From positions 1,638,001-1,702,000 of the forward strand of contig CM035317.1 of the NCBI GenBank assembly GCA_000497125.2: a stretch of 64,000 nucleotides of DNA, in the 5' to 3' direction. Below are positions 13,501 to 26,238 of the stretch, piece by piece (the first letter of the stretch is position 1; every line of letters starts with the position of its first letter). The position numbers were made by a program, and so were the translations under genes. Below the pieces are notes generated by a model. It was not told the origin of the DNA and ran no database searches. It worked only from the letters and a program-made list of their open reading frames with translations. Source of the stretch: Spironucleus salmonicida (Eukaryota; Fornicata; Diplomonadida; Hexamitidae).

Positions 13501-16500
13501 GAGTTAAGTTGGGAATTTCCTACAGTTAGCTAGTTAGCCAATGTAGAATATATACCTTCAGTGACAGCTGCCGGATCTGCTGGTGCTTGATTTTAAACTT
13601 ATTACTCCTCAAATAAGTCATTAACATTGGAAGATATACCAGGTATTTATGAATTCGCTTATATTGCATATTTAAGTAATGGTAATGTTGACATTAAATC
13701 TATTATTTTCCTATTATACGGATAATTTTATTATACTTCTGGTTATTTAGTATACTCATCTAACATTTCTTTTTCGATTTTATCTTAATTCTATTCTGTA
13801 ATGACTAGCATATTATTCAATGAGGGTATTCTATTTGCCCAATCAACAACCAAAAATTCCTTAAAATTACTGGTACCTTTAGCCGTATATTTCACAGATA
13901 TTACTTATTTATCGCCAGGGGCTAAAAGACATGATTATGGTGAAATAGCAAACTAATCCACATGTAAGAAACTCGATGAGACTGGTTTAACATCTTTGCC
14001 AGGCTTTTTAGCGTCCTTTACTGATTCCTTTGATGATTAAAGTAAAATTTATAAATTTTCTGTAGATATTCCAAAATTCTACAATTTTGATGGATCAATC
14101 TTCAAATTCTTCATTTCTTGGAAATATTTTTCATCAAATTAGCTGTGAACACCTAGTATACTTTATCTTAACAAAACCTAACTGAATCTTTCAATAACAA
14201 ATATGGTTGGAAAGTTACCTGTGTTTTCAACAGTAATATTCCTGGTGATTTCTTTACCGTTAGATAAATCACCAAAAAGTAATAATCTATCAGGTTAGAT
14301 GGAAATTTCTGAATAATTAATCTTCGCTGAAATAGTAACTACACTTTTAGATAATAATTTTTTGGTTATTGGATCTGAAAATACTATATTTATAGCAGGT
14401 GTAGTTTATAATTCTTACTAATAATCAGAAAAGAAGTCAAGATATAAAGTGGTTTGGCTAAGCATTGGCTATGCATTTTTATCCTTAGTTTTAGCTTTTT
14501 CATCAACTTTAGGTTATGTTGGCAATATCATATCTACAACCTTATCAAAGTTTTCCTATTATACAACTTATGGTTTACCTTTAGCGGGCTTAGATCCACT
14601 TGCTGAAGGTGGAGATGCGCCTGAAACAAAGTTTAACTATGCGTCCAATGCTTTGGCAAAAGAAGCCTTGAAAGAAACATCATATGGGCCTTAATTAACT
14701 ATAGTTATCTCTGATCTAAAGTGGCTAAGCGCCTTGCAAATTCCAAACTGAATATTCTAAATTTGTGATTCTAATGAATACACTGGTTAGTTTTTAGTTA
14801 TTTTATTCTCAGATTCTGAAATATTAGTAACTGCAACAATAACATCTACATGATGAGCCTCGCTAACTACAGTTAATGGTTAGTCAATAATAGGAGATAA
14901 ATAGTGCTTTGAAAAATCTTTTAGGGATTCTATTTAGCACTCTGGTCCATTTTTCTTTGCATTATATTGCTGAATGAGTAACCTCCCTGGGAAAACGTGT
15001 TGAATAATTTTACTAGACTTAAAACTAAATTAAATATTTTATGTTTCGTTCGGTTTAAGCATAAAATTTACGTTCTTTGTATATAAATTTCCCGATTAAA
15101 TTGAAAATACTCGTGGAGGCTACGGTAGTTTTTTATTGAAAACCTTAGGTTATTATTCTTCAATATGACTAGGCGTGGGTGTCTCGAAAAGATTGATAAA
15201 TTATTAAGTGGCATCAGTAGTTTATTGTTCATAGTGTACCTTTAATGGTAATTTATTTGTATTTGTAATAGGAACATCTACTGTAATAGTTTAATTTAAT
15301 GATACTCTTGGTAACATCAAAATATTATTGTTCTATACTTTGTCTGACTATTTGTTCTTATCTCCACCTTTTGATGGGGTCTTTGTCTATTTTGCCTTAG
15401 GATCGACAATGATACCACTTTAAGCTTATATTAAATTCGTAATATCTTATTACCATGGTAAACAAGACTACAATCCATCTTAGCAATCTGGTATTGTATA
15501 CTAGGCGGTAGGTATAATTCCTGTACAAGAAAGATTGGTAGATAAATTGGTTGGATTATGCTCTATACACAGATATAATTCTGTATCAAAATCCTTTTCA
15601 AAGTCAGGAAAAGCCGATAATATTACATTTATAACCTCTCCTGGTTATAAAATAACCTTATTTGGGAAAACATTGAATACAAAATTTTCATCAATCTTAG
15701 TTTACTACCCTTTCTTAGGATCAGTTTTTTTAGCTTTAGGATCATCAACTATTAAAGATTCATCAGATTTCCATATTTTTTACATATAATCCTCCATGGA
15801 AGATTCGCCGATATGTTACTTAGTAAATATGGCAATATTTGTTGGAAACTCGGATATATTTTTCAAATTTAGCGCTTAAAAATGGTTTGTAATAAAAACA
15901 GAACCCTGTTCGGATAATTTGTTATTCATTTCTAAAAAAGTCATATTGTTATTGATTTCGTCCGTATCTAATAACTTTTTAGTAAATAAATCTGGTACGG
16001 GAACATTGCATCTTAATGTACCAAACTTATATGTTTATTAGTCTAGTTTAAATCCACGATTTTAGATATTAGATTACGTAAATATTTAAGTAAAATCATC
16101 AATAATATGTGGCCAATCACATGAGCATTCAAACGTAATTGGTAGTTTAAACTCTGAAGAACGAACAGATAAATTAATTTCGATGTTTTCTTTTCTTATT
16201 TAATTACTATAAAATCTGAAAGATAGTTTTTATACAGAATTTGCTGGAACAATCCAACGGGCAAATCCGATCTCCTACTATAAGTTTTATCCTGTAAATA
16301 AATCCTGAACCTATTATAATTATGATAATCGCTATTTTTTCTACTATAATTCCGCTTGTTGTGTTTTATTTAATGCTTTTACTTAAACTGGTGTAAGGTC
16401 CGTAACTTGTATTAATGTTGATATTTCCGTCTTTCTATTTTCTTCAAAATCAATAAGATTATGATTAATAGGCAAAATAGTAAATATCTCTTCGCCTTTT

Positions 16501-19500
16501 TCTTTTACATCTGAATAAATTTTTTCAAGTAATTAGGTTGGTGAATAAATATCATTTAATATCTAATAAATTACGTCATCCACCTTAGGTAAATCCTCTA
16601 TATTAATAATGCTGATAAGCTGTTATATTTTTGTTTACGCATTTTACTAGATATTTCTAACCAATAACTCCTCTATTGTTGACAATCTTTCGTTTTTAGT
16701 TATAACTGCTTAGTTCTATTCCATATTTATCAAAACTTGTTTATATCTGTTAATAGCTAAAATAAACCTCGATACAATATTATCATATTATTCATCAAAT
16801 ATATTTTCATTTAATATTTGATAATCGCTTATTAAATAATACTTAGATGAAAAAATATTCTCTTTAGGAATACTATTTACAGGGTGATCTGGGAGAGTTT
16901 AAATTTTTTCTTCTTTGAGCTTTCGAAGATCATCTAATTTTTACTAAGCTACTTTATTGTTCTTCTTAGCAATTAACTCAGCTTAAACTTAATCAATTTA
17001 TATTTAAATATCATCTATTTCTTATTATAATTCACTTTTATCGGAATTACTGTCAATAAAATGAGTATGAAGTTAAACTAACTACGAATGAATATACTCT
17101 ATTCCTTCTTAAATTTACTCTCTATTATTCATAAAAGCTAGATGTCTAGTCCCTAAATCATCAGTAGAAATATTAACTTTATCATAGTTTTATTAAACTT
17201 TCTCGGAACTGGTGACTAATTCTACTGAAGAATTCGAATAATACTCATGTTCACTATCATAATTTTATTTAGAACCTGTTAATGCCAGCTTAGCTAATGA
17301 AATTCTTTGTTCGCACTCTTCAGACGATTTGGACTCAGGTGAATTCTTATCTTCTTCTATAGCCTAATTATATTCATTCATAATAATCTGCATTGCTTAC
17401 TTTCTAGTTGCCTCTGGATTTTAATCCAAAATTGTAATATTAGTAAATAATCTAGAAGTATATACTTATTTATCATATAATGTTGGCTTAACTAATTCTT
17501 TAATAATATGATAAATAAGTTTATATTAATCTTTCTTATTTTCGATAAATTAAGAATCAATTCCATCAAAAACGCAACCTAGATTAAGATCTGAAGATGT
17601 TTCAAAATAGTTTTAAATAATTTACGCATATTCCTATGCTAATTCCAAAATATATGTATCCTAAAGTCTAAAATCAACAGGTGCTACAATGTCTGCTGGC
17701 TTTTTGCCTTTTATTGGGATAGATTATTACTGTTATTATTCTTCTTTATATCGATTACAAACCTATGATTCTTACATTAAGGCATCGATATTAAATATTG
17801 GAATGTTTAATCCTTGTTTGTTAGTAAAGCATGATTATATTTTTCTAGCAAAAGTAGTTTTCCCAGATAAAGGTGCACCATCTACAATATATACTAAAAA
17901 TGGAAGATTTGATAAACTGCTATCTGTTTCCGAAATTCTAAAGGATTTACCATTTATGACAGACAAAGATTGTTTTCCATATCGCATCGAGGTTTCCTCC
18001 AATATAGTTAATGGATAAGAAAAGTCTTATTAGTCTACATCAATATTATACTCCGCCAATCTTTACTGTTTCTAAATTTCATAACTAACCGTTATTGAAG
18101 ACTTCGCAGATTCAACCCTAGTTTTTTGTGTGTCTTCTTAGAGGGAATCTACTTCCCCAGATTTATTATTTACCCTAGAATCTTGTTAAGATTTAGGTGG
18201 AGATAATGGAGTTAAAGTTTTAATATCTTCCTAGCTTACTAAACTCTCGTAAGAAGTATCTAAAAAATCAACTAGTTTATCTAATTAAAGTTCACGCATA
18301 TGATCTAAAATTTCTGGACTAAATAGTTATCCTGCTCGAGGGAAATCTGGAAGATAAGCTGACAAGAATTTTTCTATAGTTTTTTACTATTTTTTGGTGA
18401 AAACGTTACCTAGTTCTTCAGTCAGTACATCTAGAATCTAATTTTCTATTTAATGTATGTTGTCAAACTCTTCAATAAAAACTTCCACTGATTCTTATGA
18501 ATTATTAATTAATTCAATTTAACCAATATTTTAAGAAATTTATTATGGGAACACAGGATTCATTTTGACTATATTTTATGAAATTTTAATCAATGGATGG
18601 TATCCAACTGCAATTACTTTAACAATAATTTTAGAATTAGCTTCTGCGCCATTTTTTATATTAAACTTTAAATCACCAATAAATAAATTTCCATATCCAT
18701 ACTCTCTAAGTTTATACCAGTCTATCGGCTTAAACGTAATAGATACAATCCCCTCTTAGTATGATGAAATAGCACCATGCGATGTGCTAAGTTAGAAGCA
18801 ATCTTCTAAGCGTTAACTAACTTTTTCATTAAGCGAAATAGGCTCTTTAGAATCTATTCTATACTATCTGCCTATACCCCCTGAAGCATCACATGTAAAA
18901 GTTGCATTTAATGTTGTTGGATTGACTAAACGTATAGCAAATCTATTAGCTCTGCCATATAAACATTATCCCAAATGTAGTACTTGATTTTAATTATCAG
19001 CTATATCAATCGGAATATTAACAAAATTATCAGCTAACTGCATTAAATTAGTCAGCTTTAGTGTAGGAGAAGTGACATTACAAATACAAGAAACATAACC
19101 AATAGCTGAAGATCTAAATAGCAAAGGGATGAGGAACTTATGTTCTCCTAATTACGCTTCTAAAGAAGGTGTATAAGAAATATTTAGGACAACTATATCC
19201 CCAGAAGTAATTCTAGGTATTTTCTCTGGATCAACAGTAATATTATATGCAGCTAAAAATTTTCGTTCAATTTAAAAATTAATTGGATTTTATCCACTAT
19301 TTTTAATTTCAATTGATGCTTAACATGCTACTCCACGTTGTCCTGGAGGTAGGGTACATCTATATGTAAATAATAATGGGTTTTTTGGTACATCTTAAGC
19401 TAATTTTAACTAAGTTATAGCATTATCATTAACAAATTACATATTCTATCTATGACCTGATTTTGGAGCTCTAGATGGCATCCTAACAGCAGGAGATGTG

Positions 19501-22500
19501 CCATTTTCATATTTATGTCTTTCAATGTGGATTAATACAAATTCAGTTATAGTTTGATAACATTACTAATCGATAACTTATAGTTTTAACGGCTCGACAG
19601 TCTATCCATAACACTAAATGGTACCATCTTCAGAGACTTCCTTCTCAAGTGTACTAAATAAATTATATTTTAAAGGAAAAGCCCTATGGAATGATTGCGC
19701 AGCTAATGCAAATGACGAATAGCAAGGCATTTAATATTATGACAGCCATGGTATAATTTATTTTTCTCGGTCTAATTATTTTCCATGATAACTTAATTAT
19801 ACACATTCAACTAAAGCTTAGCCCATAATAGGAACAACAACTTCCTCTAAGTGTCCCGCTTTAATACTAACTGGTATATTAAATTAACCTGGAATTCTAG
19901 GGATTAAGACGAGTTTAAGATCCAATTTTTAACCACCAGCTAATTTAAAATTCCAAATAGGATCCATTTCTTTTTCTATTATAATATCACCAATTTTCTT
20001 GATAAATGGTAAACATTCTTTAGGGACTTTTACTAATATTTGACTACAAACTTAACTAATATTAATTATACTTAAAACAGTAGTTTATTCGCTAACAAAA
20101 CTAATATCACCAAAATTAATGTGGCTGGGCTATACATCAACGGCTAAGTTACTTGCTTCTGCAGTTAAAGCATATTCAAAAGCTGGCCCGCCTACAATTT
20201 CGCAAATGGCTTGGCTATCTGTCACCTTTAGACCATTCTTATCAGCTGCCTTACACTAAAATGCAATATCAAAGACACCGATTTAATTTGGTTATAAAGA
20301 AGAATCACCTGCTATTTAAGCTGGAGTTATATCAAAGTTGTAATAAGAAGTTACAATATTTTACAATGACCAATTTAACTAAATTGGAAATTCTGAGCTA
20401 TTCTTAGCTAAAATATATCTTTTAACTGTAGTTCCGGGTACAATTGAACCGAAATCAATACTTTCTGATGATTGCAAATTATCAAACAAAGTATCATAAT
20501 TTTCAGAGAATTTAATCATTTACTAATGTGAACAGGAACGGAACTCTGCTAGTGGGAAATAGACATTAAGTTTTATCGGTACTTTGATTAATGGTGCATT
20601 AGTAGAGGACTGTTATGAAGGTAATAATTTAAAAATAACTAGTGAATCAAATTATTTGGTTATCCTATCTGAAACGCAATACTCTTCGTCAATAGTAACA
20701 TATATGTCCGTTGGGATACCAGGTTCTAAAGATAATGCTCTAAATTATACTGGCTCTTCTTCAGAAATCTAAATAGAAAATGGAGAATGAACGGCAATCT
20801 ATACTCTACTAAACAGCGTAGAAGTATTCAAAATTTATATTTTTCGAATAATTTATTTGTTAATAAAATGTAATGAGTCTCCTATTTCTTTTATGTATTC
20901 TTCACTATCTTAGAGTTTTTCTCCGAAAAATTCCTCTTGTGAGGAATGAATAGGGAAACATTTATAAGATAAATCTATACGCTTAAGATCTTCGTTATTT
21001 TACATAATTTTAATCTAGTTTTCAATATACTTATACGTAAAGTTTGCAATAAAAGCAGTATCGGTTTACTTTCCAGGAACTGATGACTTTACTTACCAAG
21101 TTTCTGCTCCATCACACAAATGACTTTCTAAACCTGTTAAAATAAATGTTCCAGATTCTCCAGGATTTAATATAATTTTGGTCTGCTCAAATTTTAAGAT
21201 GGATGTTTTACTTGGATACCAAGTAACATGTTGCACTTCAGGTCCATGGTTTTCAATAATTATTTACTTATTAATTTATTCTCCAATGAAATACGTTCCA
21301 CAAAAAATTGGTTTGGAAAAATCAATATTAGGACTATATAAAGAAGTTCCTTTAGTAGTTCCCTTTAATTTAATTCTCTTCATATTTGATATTTATTTTA
21401 ATACATCTTCAGAAACATCGCAAGCAGGATTCAGAAGCTCTTAGTACACAATCAGATCGTCCTAGTGATTACCTTAGATATTAGCTGAAAGATTTATCAT
21501 AATTTCTTTAGACTATCCAGATAATAATTCGAACTACTAAAATTCTTTGTCAACTGTGAAGAAAGATCCAGCTTTACTAGCTGATATTCTTACAAATGAA
21601 TCGCTTAGACCAGTATTTGATATTGTAAGTGGCTTTCTAGTTATATCTAATACTTCAATTTACGGAAATTTGATCTATTCAGAACTTACATCAATTTATG
21701 GGCCTATGGCAGAATACTATACCATACACTACATTTCTTATCTGTCATCTGTCATAAAATTAATCGGCACCACTAAACTTCCTCTATTGCTTGGGATTAA
21801 ACTAACAGTAATACGTTATTCTGAATTAGCATCTAACACCCCAGTTAATTAGGAACATTTAACCACCCAAGCATCCTATTATTCTTCATTTGGAAATACC
21901 CATCTACCGACTACATTTGATGTATTTTTAATATTTAATTCAATCTTATGTTCAAATCCTACATACGCTTATTATATTTCAAAAACTGAAGGTGATATAA
22001 TAAATTTTGCACTAGTTACTTATGCACATACTGGAACATCACAAATACTTCCTTCAACACCTTTAACAAAAATATTTAATTAAAAACCTTCATATACTCC
22101 TCTTCCTTATTTTGGTAATAACACTACACTTAATGGCAGTGATGAATTTGCAGGTATTTCTAACTACGAAGGCTAGACACTAAAATCTGCACAATTTAGT
22201 AAAGTAACATTATTTCTTATAACAGGATCAATTCTACACTCGATTTTTTAGTTGACTGCACTTTCATTAAAAACATGAATTTCTTTTCTTGACCCAAATC
22301 CGAAAGGAACTATTTTGAAATCAAGAATATTGAAATTTTCATCTGGATCATCTAAATCAACCTTAAGGGTGAGAGTTGGAGCCCTACAATTTACGTTAAT
22401 TTCTAACGCAATAAGTCTATCGCTTCCTAGAATTTCAAATATTAACTTTTCATTAAATTATTATATTTATTGCGGTTAAACACTAAAATAAATTGGAAGT

Positions 22501-23297
22501 GCAGAACAAGGTGGAATAACACCTTCATTTATACTTATTTTAAGGCCCAGATCTTTTATTTACTTTTCAATAAACTTAAATTAGATCTATATATCACTTG
22601 CATTAGTTAATATACCCTCTGCTGTTTATAGCTAGTTTAAGACAATGTCATCAAAATCAATTTAATCACAGTCAAAATCAACCTCTGGTGGAAGACCAAT
22701 ACCTTCTAACTCAATTCTATATCTATTCTAAATTCCATCTACCTATATATAACAAAATTCTTTATAAGATTATGCTGATATTGGCTTAAATTTGCAAAGA
22801 ATATTTGAGTAAGATGTTGGATAAATTATACCAGTTAATGGTTAGATTTAAAATATATTCGAACTAAAGTAAGAATCATTAAATGGTGAATCATGTAACG
22901 AAAAATTTAATGGTTGTTCCGAAACATTCTTAATAGAAGTTTAATCTTAAGTTGTTTATTCTATAAGCGTTGGTTTAAATCTATTAAGGTGTTTTTCTAA
23001 TTTTATCTCAGACTCAATTGTAGTCCAAATAATATTTACTAGTTACACTTAAGTTTAATTAACTATAAATTAAATAACATCTTTAACATACTCTATTTCA
23101 TTGGGAATGCATTAAATAGACACATTAATAGAACTACCTGGTTCCAAAGAAAACTGCTATGGGGAAACAGTAACACAAGATGGAGAAACAATAAGAATAT
23201 TAAATACTTATTTCGAACTATTAGAAAGAAATAACGACTACTCTGCTAACATGTTGAAATATGTATTACCAAAATCAATTTAGTCAGGAAGATCCAT
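7554..23297 (-). CDS. HYDIN: HYDIN, axonemal central-pair apparatus protein
   Basis: A single uninterrupted frame of 5,248 codons (5,247 residues) is close to the ~5,100 residues of vertebrate HYDIN. I checked every TCA on the plus strand across the interval and none is in the minus-strand frame before the TGA at 7554-7556. The protein is built of many ~100-residue immunoglobulin-like ASH/MSP-type modules with the typical cadence (IDFGNTYFNMLAEQSLFLSN at the N-terminus, KYPLIGNAVTHNLII in the middle, KFTPNAMGAFAANCII near the end). Around residue 1807 a P-loop GAPLSGKT is present within a nucleoside-kinase-like insert, as in other HYDINs, with coiled coil before it. HYDIN forms the C2b projection of the flagellar central pair and is needed for motility. 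The start is the first ATG (MDLPDQIDFG). Confidence 0.95.
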
Positions 23298-24680
23298 TTT
23301 TGCGGAATGTGAAATTTTAATCCAAAATTAATATTATTATGTGAATTATAGAAAAATACCTCACCTTTTTAAATATACTATGTAAGGATATTTAATACTA
23401 ATAAAAATTATCAAATTTAATTTTGTACTAGAATAGTAGTCTTGATAACGTAAAAACGCAATAATTTATTTAAAAATTAATATTTTAATATATTTATTTG
23501 ACAATTGATTAAAATATTGTCTTAATTATATGATAACATTTATCTTATCTGCAAGTATCATTTTTTATTATTTATTCTTGTTAAATATAAAATATATTTA
23601 AAATATTACTATCACTATATGGAACGCACTTAATAAGTTAAAATAAGTGTATTAACTTATTTAAAAACTTAACTTTTTATCTAGTAATATGTTCTGAAAA
23701 TTTTAATCTTAAATCTGCTTACTTTCTGATAAACAGTAATATATCATTTTAATTTTTCTTACAATTTATGTAATATAGTTTACTTATAATTAGTATTTGA
23801 TACCGAAAATTTAACCCCTTTTGATAAAAGTTATAGTATTCACATCATTAGCGATACAAAATATATATATAATTTTTATATTCAGTGATCTTGAAAGGTT
23901 GAAATAAAATACTAATTAATATGCTAATCATATCAAGTTTCGTTATTAAATGCAATTGTTATTATATAATTCTGATTATCATAAAATAATATGATATATG
24001 TTATCATTTACCAAAATTGTATTTAAATATTATTTTATTATTTCTATCTTCATTGTCTTTAACTTTAAATTAAGATTAAGTATATATACGGACTTGATAT
24101 TTATAAAATTAACCTCTTTATATACTTAATTCTAAATATATAGTATATTTAAGCTAGTCAAAGTTATTTATCTAGAATAAGTTTAAAGTTCTAATAAAAT
24201 AGAAAACATAGACTCTAAAGACCATACTTTGTGACATAAAAATGAAAATATAATTTTAATCAATGTTATACTAAATTTATTTAGTATAAATACTATTTAC
24301 AATAATATTTTAAATACGGTAAAGTTATGGTAATATAAAAATACACTATTTGTAGCAAAGAAACAAATATTAGTATGAAAGCCGAGATATCATTTAAAGC
24401 GAAATTATTTTATAATAATTTAATTGAAGTATTATATAAATTAAAATACAATGAAAACCATAAGAAAATTTCAATAGTATGTAAATCATTAAGATTTTTC
24501 ATGAACTGCTTTATTTATGCAATTTTTTAAATAGGTGGCTTATTTAGATTGTCTACATTTTTATGTAAGTGGCACCTATTATATACTATCACATAACTAT
24601 TTCATGTTAGGAAGATTGTCATTAAAGTTTTAATACATTTTAAAAAAATTATTATATATAATAATTAGTTAAAATATAAA
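23298..24680. other. 1.4-kb AT-rich spacer upstream of HYDIN and REI1-like gene
   Basis: This region separates two divergently transcribed genes and is the longest gene-free stretch of the window. Base composition is extremely AT-rich. I found no convincing coding frame. A 102-codon plus-strand stretch from ATG 24375 is in frame with the downstream gene but does not resemble the family's N-terminus. No tRNA-like box B or rRNA segment was seen. The one notable structure is the inverted repeat at 24530-24580. Promoters of both flanking genes should lie here. Confidence 0.5.
24530..24580. repeat. Inverted repeat / potential structured RNA
   Basis: AATAGGTG at 24530-24537 pairs perfectly with CACCTATT at 24573-24580. 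Interior complementarity continues as CTTA/TAAG or alternatively TACAT/ATGTA around a T-rich loop. The whole 51 bp is therefore an imperfect palindrome, 100 bp before the REI1-like start codon. It is distinctly more G/C-bearing than its surroundings. It could be a hairpin in a 5' leader, a small RNA or a protein-binding palindrome; nothing in the sequence decides. Confidence 0.35.
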
Positions 24681-25502
24681 ATGAAATGTTCAAATTGCTA
24701 ATTATTGTTTACAAAGGATGAGTATTTTATACACATTAAGACAAATTTTCATAAATTAAATGTATAGAGAAATATTACAACAAGGCCTCTTACATATGAT
24801 GAATACTATGATATTATTTCGGAAACTAAAGCAGCGAAGTAAGCGAACTTGATTTTAAATCAAAGCACTGAATTGAATATTCATGATATTAAATTAGAAA
24901 ATGTATGCTTATTTTGTTCTTTTAAAGATACACCACTAAGCATATTATATCATATGAAAATAATACATTCCTATTAATTTATTCATCTAGAGTGTTTGTT
25001 ATTTGAAGAAGAATTTTTATAATTTCTTTTACTGAATTAGTACGTCTATAAATAATGCCTTTTTTGTAATCAATAGTTCTAATAATCTAAGCATCTTATA
25101 AACCATTAAAAAAGAAACTCCCACGAGAAATATGTTCTTAACTAATCAATATCATATTTTTTTGATTTTACACACACATGGCCAATGGAATTATAAAATG
25201 AATTATGTGCAAAACTATATCCATTTTAACTATGGGATCGTGAAAGTGTATTAAGGTTTTAGTAGAAAGGGTTACTGGGTGATAAAAAGGTTTTAACGAT
25301 CAAAAAATTAAAAATTATAGATATAAAGTCACATATTCCTACTTTGATGGGAAAAGTTACTAATCCAAAATTAAAACGTCATTAAAATGAAAACTTTATT
25401 ATTGTTCCCAGTAATCCATACTGCTACATATATTTAATACTGTTTGTAATTTTTTTATTAATATTTTGTTTGATATTGTCCAAATTTAGTAATCGTATTT
25501 GA
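24681..25502 (+). CDS. REI1/ZNF622-like C2H2 zinc-finger protein (60S maturation)
   Basis: This 273-residue protein begins directly with a C2H2 finger, C3-x2-C6-x11-H18-x5-H24, followed by HKLNVQRNITTRPLT. This matches the first finger and following helix of Rei1/ZNF622, the cytosolic factor that helps release and recycle Arx1/Alb1 from pre-60S subunits. Two further fingers follow (CLFCSFKDTPLSILYHMKIIH and CLFCNQQFQQ...H...H), in the family order. The protein is shorter than usual, and its last ~28 residues are a hydrophobic segment (YCYIYLILFVIFLLIFCLIL) instead of the usual basic exit-tunnel-inserting tail. This would make it a tail-anchored protein if translated as read. The start at 24681 is chosen because the family starts at the finger; an upstream in-frame ATG at 24375 exists. 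Confidence 0.7.
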
Positions 25503-25595
25503 TATTATTATTTATTATACTATAGAAATGATTAAACTGAAAAATTAATATTTTCAGATTGAATAGTGTGTTTTTTATCACAAGAGATGCAAAGT

Positions 25596-26150
25596 TCATT
25601 ATATATAGCAGAATGATGGTGTTATATGTTCATAATTTATAGAGTTAAAAGATATTACATAATATTATTTTCTCTAGTATTATAATTAATACGATTTTAT
25701 AAAGTATTATAATACAGAGATATCATAGTCTTCGTTGACCGCAAATAAATCTAATACAAGTAATTAAGTAATTTTTCCGAAGCTTTTATATAAATTATTA
25801 ACATCAATACATTTCATTCCATCCTACCACTCAGAATTCTTAATGCCATGCTATCTGCCATAGCCTAATATTTTTAATTTTAAATAAATTGAGCTTTCAA
25901 TCTAAAATTTTGATTCATTTAAAAATCATATTTCGAGCATTCACTAAACAGCATCGTAAATATCCTTTTCATTGGTTAGTTCCTCCATCTAATGGTAAAT
26001 AGTATCTGAAATAGTATCTAGAGATATGAAGAGTAGTATTTCTCCAGTACTTAGAGCTACGATTCATCAAAACGATATTTCAACGATATTCTTATAAGTT
26101 CAGATATTTTCAAATTAATATTTACTAGAAAATATAAAGATAAAAGTTGT
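25596..26150 (-). pseudogene. Decayed minus-strand host gene with in-frame TGA codons
   Basis: Coding-like sequence on the minus strand is split between two frames. One frame (from about 26149) reads LKISELIRISLKYRFDES and continues into a helical stretch. Another reads DTIYHQMEELTNEKDIYDAV, then crosses TGA codons at 25941-25943 and 25926-25928 and continues sensibly (YGRQHGIKNSEWQDGMKCID and FGKITQLLVLDLFAVNEDYD) to a TGA at 25596. The composition (Trp, Cys, Gly, charged residues) is that of a real protein, unlike the Ser-rich antisense reading on the plus strand. I recognise no family. It sits between the REI1-like gene and an unidentified plus-strand gene. A decayed gene is the simplest reading; the two TGAs replacing probable Trp codons are discussed in Part 2. 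Confidence 0.45.
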
Positions 26151-26238
26151 CAGTTTTAATTAAAAATTTACAGGTATTTTAGAATTTAAAGTAGTAACAA
26201 TAAAGTAGATCCAAAATGTCTTTCCTAACGGAAAAATC

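Noticed and set aside
24375-24680. 102-codon in-frame N-terminal extension of the REI1-like protein
   Set aside because: Family members begin at the first zinc finger; the extension is Lys/Ile/Phe-rich low complexity, and a TGA-free run of this length is not unusual here.
25503-26238. Plus-strand open frame extending the 26239 gene far upstream (ATG at 26026 or 25843)
   Set aside because: The translation is Ser-rich and antisense-like, whereas the minus strand reads like a real protein. With TGA as the only stop, long chance frames are expected in AT-rich DNA.
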